This document shows, in pieces, positions 43,501 to 53,097 of a DNA stretch of 64,000 nt. Position 1 is the stretch's first letter; each line of letters begins with the position of its first letter. The translations under genes and the position numbers were made by a program. A model generated the notes under the pieces. The model was not told the DNA's origin. It did not search any database and saw nothing but the letters and a program-made list of their open reading frames with translations. The stretch is from Cyanophora paradoxa (taxonomy: Eukaryota; Glaucocystophyceae; Cyanophorales; Cyanophoraceae). The DNA is taken from contig QPMI01000100.1 in the NCBI GenBank assembly GCA_004431415.1, positions 290,908-354,907 on the forward strand, read 5' to 3'.

Positions 43501-45549
43501 GAGCCGCGCCCCTCCCGGAGCTCCGTCCGAATGGGCGGGCGGGCGGGCCGCGGGGCGGCAGGACGGAGTTCGTGCTGCGGTTCCAGGTGGAGGACACCGG
43601 GGTAGGGATCAAGCAGGAGGACCTCCCCAAGCTCTTCCAGCGCTTCTCGCAGGCCCGCCCGCCCCCGCCGGCCCCCGCGCAGGCGCCTCCGGAGCGTCGC
43701 CCTCTGACGTCAGAGGCCGGCGGGGCGGGGTACCGGCGCGCAGGTGGACAGCTCCTTCTCGCGGCGCTGGGAGGGCTCCGGCCTCGGCCTCGCCATCTCG
43801 AAGACGATCGTCTCGCACTGCGCCGGCCAGGAGCCCGAGAGCGCCGCCGCGCACGGCGCAGGCACCATCTCTGTCCAATCCGACTTCGGCAAGGGGTCCG
43901 CTCCCCCCTCCCCCTCCCCCTCCCCCCTCACCTCCGACTCCCCGGCCTCGCGTGACGCGGCGCCAGGTCCACGTTCTACTTCACCGTCGCGATGGCCTAC
44001 GCGCCGGACTCGCGGCCGCGCGCCCCGCCGGCCCTCCCCGACTCCGGGGGCCCCGGCGGGCGCCCCGTCGCCGCCGTGCTCGCCCGGCCCTTCGTCGCCG
44101 GCCTGCTGGGCCGCTACCTCGCCGAGGCCGGCGTGGAGGCGGCCCCCTGCGGGCGCCCCGAGGAGCTCGCCCCGCTGCTGCGCCGCATCGCCGCCGAGGG
44201 CGCCCCCGTCTCCTTCGCCGTCGTCGACGGGAGCGTCGACGGGGCGCTCGCGCTGCTCGAGGCGGGCCCACTGGCGGGGCCCGGCGCCCCGCCGGCCCTG
44301 GCGGAGCTCCCCGCGCTCGCCGTCCTCCGCACCGAGTCCAAGTTCGACAAGGACCGCTGCCCGAGCCGCGTGGCCTGCCTCTACAAGCCCGTGCCCCAGG
44401 AGCGCTTCGCCCGCGCGGTCGCCCGCGAGCTCGCCCGCCGCGCCGCGCCCCAGCACGAGCGGCCGGCCGACGAGGGCGCTGGGGCGGGGGCCGGGGTCGG
44501 GGCCGGGGCGGAGACGCGAGGCTCGCGGAAGTGCAAGTGGCCAGCGGGGAGCTCGTCCTCGTCGGAAGACGGGCTCCCCGCGGAGGGTTCCAAGGCGCGC
44601 GGCGGGCTCGGGCTCGGGTCCGGGCGGCCCCTCTCGAGCGGGCGGGCCCCGGCGGCGGGGGCGGCCCCGCCGAGAAGCGCCGGCGCACCACAGACATCCT
44701 CGTGGTGCGCGGGGGCGCCGGCGCGCCCCGCCGCCGCCGCCGCCGCGCGCCCTGACGCCCCGGGGCGGCGCAGGTGGAGGACAACCCGGTCAACCAGATG
44801 GTCGGTGCGCATGCACGCTCGCCCGGCCGGACCTGGGCCTAGGCCCAGGCGTAGGCCTCTGCCCGCGCCCGCGCCCGCGCCGCTCGCGGGCGTCGGCGAC
44901 GCGGGGCGGGGCGCAGTGCGAAAGCTGCTGGAGCGGGCGGGCCACCGGGTGGAGGTCGCCGAGGACGGCTTCGCCGCCCTCGAGCACGTCCGCCGCCGCG
45001 CCTTCGGCCTCGTCTTCATGGGTCCGCCCCGCCCCGTCCCGGCCCCTCCCGCCCTCCTCTGCTGCTCCCGCCTCGCTTCGCGCGGCGCTCACACGCGCGC
45101 GCGCGCGCGCCGGCAGACTGCAGCATGCCGCGGTGCGACGGGTACGAGGCGACGCGCCTCATCCGGGCCCTGGACGCGGAGCAGGGCACGCGCACCGTCA
45201 TCGTCGGCCTCACCGCCCACGGTGCCCGCGCCCGCCCGGCGCCGCCGCCCCGCCCCGGCCCGGCCCGGCCCCTGACGGGCCTGACCGGCGGCGCTCAGCG
45301 ATGGCCGGCGAGCGGGAGAAGTGCCTGAGAGCCGGTATGGGTGCGCGCTTGCGCGTGCCGCGCCGCCTCGCCCCGCCCCGCCTCGCGGGGCCAGCCGGCT
45401 GACCCTGCGGGGCAGACGAGTACCTGAGCAAGCCGGTGAAGAAGGAGGACCTGCTGAGGATGGTGGAGCGCCGCGCCGCGCAGCTTGACGAGCCCGGCGC
45501 AGGCCCCGCGGGGGCCCGGCCCGCCGCCGCGCCCGCCGAACCGGAATGA
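34580..45549 (+). CDS. Hybrid Ser/Thr kinase, ATPase, GAF, histidine kinase, receiver (copy A)
   Basis: Giant sensor kinase. Ser/Thr kinase: VVLKKLNEEF (lysine), HRD joined over an intron to VKAGNVIVN, LADFGLAG, YMAPEQT. ATPase from about 36.36 kb: LSTRLYGRERLVDQLAAAF, Walker A GVSGIGKTG, Walker B-like DMQWADTASLKLV, NPFFIRSFLDTL. A helical region follows (NRGAALIDDSEERCRLAELN; LLLRLAESEYLCQN). GAF at about 41.6-42.6 kb: RSVLCVPVV, VMGALYLENRFMAGAF. Histidine kinase: LLANTSHELRTP, LVSNAIKFSS, DTGVGIK, FQRFSQ, GSGLGLAI. Then a degenerate receiver and an intact one: VEDNPVNQM, FMDCSMPRCDGYEATR (phospho-Asp), GLTAH, LSKPVKKEDL. The stop is at 45547-45549. The first exon is uncertain; ATG 34580 is one candidate. 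Known relatives have this order in fungi and cyanobacteria. Every catalytic motif checked is intact. Confidence 0.85.
42182..42218. repeat. Intronic GATCC microsatellite (copy A)
   Basis: About seven 5-bp GATCC/GATCA units lie in a GAF-region intron. The mirror copy has the same array at 55762-55795 with a different unit count. Confidence 0.85.
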
Positions 45550-45949
45550 CGCCCCCTAGGCCTCGCCCCGCTTCTTCCTCGATGTCGAGGGAGAGTGCAG
45601 TGGCGGGTCCAATTTTCCACTTTTTTCTACAAACTACTCTATGAATACATGCTCTTCTACAAAATACGTATATATACACGATGAATATACGTATATACAT
45701 GCAGGAATGACGCCCCCACGCGTATATACGTACGCCCCGCCTCTTCCGAATTCGAACTTGGAAGTTCTTCGAATTCGATGTCAATTTTGCAAGCCTGGAG
45801 GGCCGGCCGCGGCCGCGGGGGACTCATATAGATGAAGACCCTGCAGCTGTTTTTGATCATGACCCTGGGGATCCTGACGGCGACGGACTGGCCCGAAATC
45901 CCATGAGACAAGCAGGGGGGCTCCGCCCCCCCGCACCCCCCCAGTGTTA
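45550..45949. other. 3' flank of copy A and start of spacer
   Basis: To 45647 this is shared with the other arm. After that come TACGTATATATACA repeats, a partial second copy of the AATGACGCCCCC segment at 45706, and a small inverted repeat around CGAATTCGAAC and TTCGAATTCG (45748-45779). No gene. Confidence 0.5.
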
Positions 45950-47780
45950 TTTAGGAATCTTTGATTTCTTGTTGTCTATTCTTCTTCGTCTATGTACTAC
46001 GGTACTACTACTTCTACTTATTAATTGAACAAAGAATGAGAATGAAGTACTAAAGTTGTGAAGACAGAACAGAAGAAGCTGAAGCACTGAACATAAAGAA
46101 CAGAACAGATCTGAGTGCATGAAAGATGTAGAAATTAAACACTGATCATGTAATCTAGAAACAATGCACGAGATGCAATGTAGTCCAAAGCTAGGCTTCA
46201 TCATTTATGGTTTGTCATGAAACATAATGCTTTGCAATTGGTGTTTAATTCTTGGCTGGCAAAGAAATTAAAGGGCGATTTGATATTCTTAGCTATAGCT
46301 TTGGCCAGGAAGATGAAAAGAAGAGCTAAAGCACTGAACAATTGCAAGAAGTTTGAAATTGCACACATGAATCTCTTGTGGTTCAATCGTATTACAAAGA
46401 ACGAAAATGAAGCTGAAGCACTGAAGAAGAGAGCATTTCAGAACAGATCCAGAAACAATGAAGTGATCACAAAAACAATACAAAAGAAGCACATGCAATG
46501 TCTTTCAGGTTTGATCATTTATGTTCTAGATCTGTCATCAAACATCGAGTTTTGGTGTTAAATACTGGCCATGGCTGGCAAAGCAAGGGCAATTCTTAGC
46601 AGGAAAGTGGGCAATAAGCTTGAACGTTAACATTTATTGCAGCAGTGATATACTGTCCAAGTCCCTGTAGCTTTGTACCCCTGTACCTCAGTCTGCCTGT
46701 ACCCCCAATACACCACCTTGCCAGCTATATATATAGCTATCTAGCCTGGCAATACATTGCAGCACTGATCATGAACAATTGCAAGAAGCTTAAGAATTGA
46801 ACACTTCAATTGACAATTTGGCAAAAACAACCTGGCAAGGTTGTAGAAGAATTGATCATGAACAAGTCAATCATTGATCATTTCATTTCATGCATGTAAC
46901 ACGCAACAATATTTTATGCATGCAATGATGCCATGATGAATAATGCATGCATCATGATCAATATAAAGATCTAGATGCCACTGCAGCTGGGCCATCTAGA
47001 AGAGAATGTTGTTTGTTTTGTTAAACAAAAAATGCAAGTACAATCTCTTCAATTTCAATTTGGCAAGTTTCTGTTTTGTTTGTTGTGAATGTGTGAACGT
47101 TGTGCTAGTGTTGTGTTTTTATTTTTTTGTCTTGTGTTGTTGTTTGTACATTGTCAAAGTTGTGGAACATATGCATTTCTTTTTGTTGTACCGTAGTACA
47201 TGCCAAGATGTTTAATGTATTATTTATTGTTTGCCAAGAATCAAACCGGTTCTGAATCGGCACTGAGCAGTCAAGTGCACCACAGCACTTCAGGAAGAAA
47301 AAAGGAAAAAAGGGACTTTCCATTGACAGAACTGCCGGATACCCAATTTCAGCCACAAAACTCCACTCTGTGGCAGATCTTCCCACTTCATACTTCCAAG
47401 CTCACTGGCATAAGCAGCGGCTGCCGCTACTTTTTTTAAGAAGTCACAGAGTCATACATCACTCAGTGACTTTTGCTTCTCATGTGGAGCCTGTCTCAGT
47501 GACCACAGTGAGTCAAGGCAGCACTGGCAGCCTTCAAGTGCATATCAAATTGAGTATACCAATGAGAGCGACAACTCAACCACTGGCCTGCGATTCACAA
47601 GTTCCCCACTTACCAAACATGCTGGCACGACTGTTGGTAGCCCAGGCTGGACCAACCATGGAGTGCACTCCACTCAGTGAGTTTGACTGTTCGCACAGTA
47701 GACAATGCTCAGCGGCTGGCAGTTTGAGTCTGCCGTAGTACTAAACGGAATTTTCTTCCAAGGGGAACATGGGTTAATCT
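45950..47780. other. AT-rich island in the spacer
   Basis: Composition drops sharply to AT-rich between GC-rich neighbours. It contains poly-T and poly-A stretches, repeated AACAATTGCAAGAAG and TGATCATG words and a diverged tandem repeat (see separate entry). The longest frame (46217-46561, plus) coincides with the repeat and has no motif. I find no transposase, terminal repeat or RNA gene. It could be a decayed insertion. Confidence 0.6.
46060..46620. repeat. Diverged tandem repeat of about 320 bp
   Basis: GAAGCTGAAGCACTGAA occurs at about 46076 and 46409. ATCATTTATG...TTGGTGTTAAT...GGCTGGCAAAG occurs at about 46200 and again at 46514. The offset is 316 to 335 bp, so two diverged units are present. 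Confidence 0.7.
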
Positions 47781-49138
47781 ACTATGTAGCAAGCCGGGGC
47801 GCCGCGGCGGGCCGCCTCACTGAGTCATGCACGTACGCCCCCCGCCGGCGCCGCGCGCTAGCGCTGCCGCAGTGCCAGGCTGCGCTTCGGCTGTTTCTTG
47901 AACTTCGGAAGGCTTGATGCCATGATCATGATGCCATGATTTCTAGCTATCTACTTAAGCTTCAAAGGCTTGGGCTTGGTACTCAAGCTCGAGATCAAAT
48001 TCTCTCGAATTCCAAGGCTTCAAGGCTTAATCGCATTCAATGATTTGATCAACTCTTCGCGTTTCACAAGCACGCACTGGGGCCTAGGCCTGCGCTGGAC
48101 ATCGCGTCAAGGCGTTGTGCCTCGAGCTCCGCCCCCGCCGCACGCAGCTGACTCAGTGATCTGCGGGCCGAGGCACTGTCAGCCGCGAGTCGATATGGTT
48201 ACCCCGTGCAGCTCAGTGACTGCATACTCCACTATTTTATTCTGAAATTGGAAAGCGAGCCTCGGAGGTGAGCTTGCGCCCTCCGCCCGCCCTGCGCGTC
48301 CGCCGCCCTGTTAACGTGGCCCTCGCGATCGTCGACGTCGCCAGGAACGACGTTTGGCGCCGGAGAACGGCGGAAGCGAAGTCCCAGCGGAACTTCGGAA
48401 GCCTCGAAGCTGAAGTTCGGAATTTCATTCTTTATACGCATCTTTTCGTGTCGGTTCGAATTAATTCCCTGCGTTGTGAACTCGTACAAGACTTGCAGCT
48501 GGCGTTGATGCCGCTCGTACAAGACCCCTCCGCAGCCGCGTCATGCCGCCGCGGCTCGGCCGCGCGGGAGACCGCCCAAGCCCCGCGGACCGTGACGGCA
48601 TCGCACGGGGCTCGCCCCGACGGTTCGAACGAGGTCCCTCACGCCGTAGAGGGCGAGGGGGTTACCCCCATCTTAGACCCCCGGTCCCCGGCATGATGCA
48701 CCTCGTTGAAACGGGCGCGGCGAGACGAGTACGATGGTGATGTCCGCGGAGGCCCGCGCCCCCGCCCTGCCGTGGTACGCATGAGAAACGGCGGTGGGAC
48801 CCCTCGGAGCGCGCGAACGAGGCGAAACAGGAAGAAAGCGAACCGTGGATGCGGCAGAGGCGCGCCAAAGACCACCGGGAACGATTCCATGGAGTCCGGG
48901 GCCCCGCCGAAGCCGACGCCGCCGACGGACCGGCGCCGGCCGCGGGCTGGCCTGGCCCGACCCGTCCCGCGCATCCTGCCGCCGCAGGCGCTGCCTCCGA
49001 AGCGAATCAAACGCGCTCCCGAGCCCGCCCGCCCGCCGACGCCTCCGCCGTGGGCGCTGCGGCGGGCCGAAGTTGCGCCTGGGCGCCGGTGAGCGGTTCG
49101 AGCGCGGCGGGCGCGTTATGGTCCGTAGCTCAAAGTCG
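47781..49138. other. Spacer, GC-rich part without supported gene
   Basis: The sequence returns to high GC. Overlapping open frames on both strands at 48240-49180 (arginine/proline-rich) show no motif or splice agreement. 47930-48060 has AAGCTT/AAGGCTT words. Confidence 0.4.
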
Positions 49139-50080
49139 CATGCCTGGGTCCTAGCCTTTTTAACGTCTGAATTCGCACACACCGAGACAAATGGCTAAGG
49201 ATAAAACTGATGTGTCCATCTGTGTCAAGTCGAGAGATGAGCCTACGGGACTAAGCCTTTCGGACATCGGACCGGGTGGAGCTATTATACTGGAGAAAGA
49301 GCCTATACCTGCCTAGAAACGCTGCCTACACCTGCCTAGAGAGCCGAAGCAGAGCTGAGCTACTATAACCCCCCTCAGGACAAGGGCGCCTACAGAGAGG
49401 ACCGATGTATAAGCGAGGATGAGGTCGAAGCGGCTGAGCCTGAACTATAGCCCTCAGTTTGGTAGGGAGGAAACGTACTAAGAAAGCAAGGAGATCTAAC
49501 CCCAGGGAGGCCGGAAACCGGAGCCCGTGAGAGCCCGGGTGAAAACCGGCGGGCGCACAGCATCGCCAGCCGCAGCCAGCGACCCGTGCTCCTTGGCCGA
49601 GAGATACCGCCTCCAGCTGGCGCACACGCGCGCGCGCGGGGAGTCCGCTGCGGCGGGGTTGGGAGGCCCCGGCCGCCCGAGTGCTCAGAAGCACGTCGCC
49701 TCGCCAGGAATCCAAGTATCTGTGCGGCCGCGACGCCCACGGCCGCGACGCGGGCGCGCAATCACACGACCGACGATCATCTGCGCGGGCGCAGCACAGG
49801 TCGCCGGCCCCATAGCCGCGGCGGCCGATCGTTGCCGCAGAGAAGTGCTTGGGCTGAACGAGAGAGCAGCTGCTGAAGCCGCCGCTGGTGTCCGCTGGAG
49901 TGGCTCGCCGAACCGACCCACGGAGCGGATTCCTAACGGACGCGCGGCTAACCGGCTAGAGGAGGGGTGGAGGCACCGCCAAGGTGATTCGCGGCAGCCG
50001 GAGAGGCGCCCAGCGGGCAGGAGCCCGCTACCTACTTTCTCTCCAGGTCGGGGTACGCGAATCATGCCTGGGTCCTAGCC
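49139..50080. repeat. Segment bounded by 18-bp direct repeats
   Basis: CATGCCTGGGTCCTAGCC occurs at 49139-49156 and again, identically, at 50063-50080. The 906 bp between has a distinct start (TTTTTAACGTCTGAATTCGC) and purine-rich sequence at 49190-49540, then GC-rich sequence. No transposase frame. The repeats may be target-site duplications or the trace of a local duplication. Confidence 0.6.
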
Positions 50081-50248
50081 ATGATCTTGTGGAGGCGCGT
50101 GGTCGTGGCGGAGGTCTCCGCGGCCGGAAAGCGGCGCAAGCTAACTGCCGAGCGGGGTACATGTTTCGCGACCAGCGCCCTCGACCAACGCACCCTGCAG
50201 CGGGCTCGTCGTCGGCAAGTTGTCGGGGGCGACGACCGGGAGCCGCCA

Positions 50249-50299
50249 CGAGGAGGTAGAGCACAGAGTAGACGCGAGGAGGTAGAGCACAGAGTAGAC
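50249..50299. repeat. Two 26-bp tandem units
   Basis: CGAGGAGGTAGAGCACAGAG plus TAGACG is repeated twice exactly, apart from the last base. Confidence 0.9.
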
Positions 50300-50387
50300 T
50301 CTCGCGGCGCCCGCACACGGGGCGCGCTCTGTAAGTCCGATCCGGCGGTCCGTCCCGCCGCCCTCCTCCGCGCCGGTGCCGACTCTT

Positions 50388-50913
50388 ACGGGCTAGGCGT
50401 CGAGTCTCCGGGGGGACGAGGGACGGGGCGGCGGCGGGCGAGACAAAGAACGAGCGCGCCCCGTGCGCGGGGACGCGTACGGTTCGTGCCGCCCGCCCTC
50501 CCGGGGGCCCGCTCCCTTCCCTCGCGCCGACCCTTATATTACGGGGTAGGCGTCGAGTCTCCGGGGGGTCCGCGCGACGGTGTACCCCTCTCTGGAGGAG
50601 GTCTGGCCCGCGCGCGGGCGTCGTCTCCGGGGGGAAGACGGGCGGGACGGCGGAGAGCGAGACGAGCGACGCGAGTACCCCGTAAGCCGGCTCCGGCTGA
50701 TGGGGTACGCCTTCGTCTTCGGTCGCCCGAGGCCTAGGTGCGGCGAACCCCCGGAAACTCTACCGCGCCTCCCTTAGGCCCGCCCGCCCCGCAGGGCCGG
50801 GATGGAAGACTTGAACCGCCGAACCCCTCTTTCATCGCTTCGGCGGGGGTACAGACGTATGTCGAACCCCCGGAAACTCTACGGCCCCTCCCTAAGGCTC
50901 GCCCGCCCCGCAG
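50388..50913. repeat. Paired degenerate repeats
   Basis: TAGGCGTCGAGTCTCCGGGG occurs at about 50394 and 50547. A 51-bp segment starting CGAACCCCCGGAAACTCTAC occurs at 50744-50794 and 50863-50913. It looks like nested local duplications; no gene. Confidence 0.75.
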
Positions 50914-52257
50914 GTCTGACCGGCGCGGGCTGGGATGGAGGGGGAAGCGGAGAAAACACTGGCATTTTCAAGTCGAATTAGTACGGGGAAAACGCGGGCA
51001 CCTGGCAACACTAATTTGACTCGAAACCGGGCACCGGGCGGCCATTGGTCGAGAGCTCTCCCGAGTTGAGTCAATCAACTTGACTCGGAAAAAGGTTTGT
51101 ATGGCGGAAATCGCGCCATAGAGCCATAACTCGTAGCGTGAGTTGTCTTCGAAATTTTACTTGATTGATCATCATGACATGTCCTGCCTGATTCCCCGGC
51201 TGGCCTGATAGGGAGCAGGTCAGTACGGGAAGGTCAGGTTTGTTTCCTGTATGAGATCCTACGTCTCAAACTTGCATTCTTTGATCCTCTGTCTCGGGTC
51301 ACCGGGTAGGGTCTCCATACGGGTTGTTATTTGCTTTTTTTGAGAGCAATCATTGAATATGTTTATCACCACCCAGACTCGGTTTCGAGTCCTGGGAGTG
51401 TCTTTTACTTGCTCTCTCTCTCTCTGAATTATGCTCGATTGTGGGTTGTAGGCCGGGCGCCGTTTACATGCTTCCACGCTGTAGACGTCCAGGTTTTCTA
51501 TAATTACCTCGGTGGTCTCTAAACCTTTCTTGGTGTACAGTGGTGGTGTACCCTTGAATTGGAGTTACCCCCCCTCCCCCCTCGAATTCATGCTCGATCA
51601 GCTCGCGAGCCCGCCGTCAGGAGCGGCGCGGGGCCCGCCGGCGCTCACAGCCGCTGAGCGCGTGGAACATCGCAGTTGCAAGCCCGATGACGTCGACCCC
51701 TCAGCCATGGCCAGGTTCCTCGCACCCGGTGACCGTCGGACCATGGCCAAGCCCGGGCGGCCCTGCAGCTAGCGCTGCCGGCGCCGGCTGCGTCCTCTGC
51801 TCAACCCTTGTCAGGCCCCGGGCCCGGCCGGCGGAACGCGGTGGCGCACAGGGTCGCTACGACGTCGCCGAGACTCGTCGTCTGAGCAAGTGCGGCACAC
51901 GCGCCTGCGCCGCCCGGCGGAACAATACATGGTCTGATGTGAGCCGCTGAGCGTCGGTACCGCCTCGCAGATATCGAATTGCAAGCTGACCTAAGGGCCT
52001 TCCTTCCGAAGTTCCCCCAAGGCCGATCAATTTCGAGCGATCATGCCCTACCTTGTCCGTACACGCCCCTTGGCCCACAGTGCCGGAGTAGATTGTCCGG
52101 TAATTCACAATTAAGGTCGCCCCCCCGGCCCGCCCGCCACGCCACCCCACCCGCCTGCCTCGCCACCTGCACCCCGCCCGCCTCGCCACCCCGCAAGCCT
52201 CGCCCCCCGGGCCCGCCACCCGTCTCGCCTCCCTGCCCATTCATATTCATAGTGTAC
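50914..52257. other. Right part of spacer, no supported gene
   Basis: Mixed composition. 51000-51075 has TTGACTCG words in both orientations (ATTTGACTCGAAAC and AACTTGACTCGGAA). 51410-51425 is a short CT run. 52120-52235 is a CCGCCCGCCTCGCCAC minisatellite. Open frames at 51512-51950 lack motifs. Confidence 0.4.
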
Positions 52258-53064
52258 TTATTCATAGTGTAGTTTCTAGAAAAAGTTTATTCGGAGCCGC
52301 CACCGCAATCCCCCTTGACATCGAGGCCCTGAGGAAGAAGCGGGGCGCGGGGGCGTCATGATCAATCCGGGTCGGAGGGCACGGCGGCGGCCCCCGCGGG
52401 GCCTGCGCCGGGCTCGTGGAACAGCGTTGCGCGGCGCTCGACCATCCTCAGCAGGTCCTCCTTCTTCACCGGCTTGCTCAGGTACTCGTCTGCCCCGCAG
52501 GGTACCCCAGTCAGCCGGCTCGGCGGGGCGGGGCGGGGCGGGGCGGCGCGGCACGCGCAAGCGCGCACCCATACCGGCTCTCAGGCACTTCTCCCGCTCG
52601 CCGGCCAGCGCTGAGCGCCGCCGGTCAGGCCCGTCAGGGGGCCGGGCCGGGCCGTGGCGGCGGCGCCGGGCGCGGCACCGTGGGCGGTGAGGCCGACGAT
52701 GACGGTGCGCGTGCCCTGCTCCGCGTCCAGGGCCCGGATGAGGCGCGTCGCCTCGTACCCGTCGCACCGCGGCATGCTGCAGTCTGCCGGCGCGCGCGCG
52801 CGCGTGTGTGAGCGCCGCGCGAAGCGAGGCGGGAGCAGCAGAGGAGGCGGGAGGGGCCGGGACGGGGCGGGGCGGACCCATGAAGACGAGGCCGAAGGCG
52901 CGGCGGCGGACGTGCTCGAGGGCGGCGAAGCCGTCCTCGGCGACCTCCACCCGGTGGCCCGCCCGCTCCAGCAGCTTCCGCACTGCGCACCGCGCGCCCC
53001 GCCGCGTTGGGGACGCCCCGAGCGGCGGGCGCGGGGCGGGGGCCTGGGTCCTATAGCTAGAAGC

Positions 53065-53097
<33 letters not shown>

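Larger units (their letters stand above)
34473..45647. repeat. Left arm of an 11-kb inverted duplication
   Basis: The arm matches the reverse complement of 52258-63721 along its whole length. Outer end: CTTACAGCGAAGGTGGCGAAC at 34473 pairs with 63701-63721. Inner end: AAACTACTCTATGAATA at about 45630-45647 pairs with AAACTACACTATGAATA at 52258. Exons are closely similar. Introns differ more, with indels. Amino-acid differences such as LENAEERRLQLADFG against LDGPEESRVRLADFG show that the duplication is not recent. Confidence 0.92.

Noticed and set aside
48240-49200. Overlapping arginine/proline-rich ORFs in the spacer
   Set aside because: Frames are open on both strands at once because of GC content; no start, domain or intron phase agreement supports any of them.
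49200-50060. Possible ribosomal RNA fragment in the spacer
   Set aside because: Some structured-looking purine-rich stretches are present, but none of the universally conserved rRNA words I know was found.
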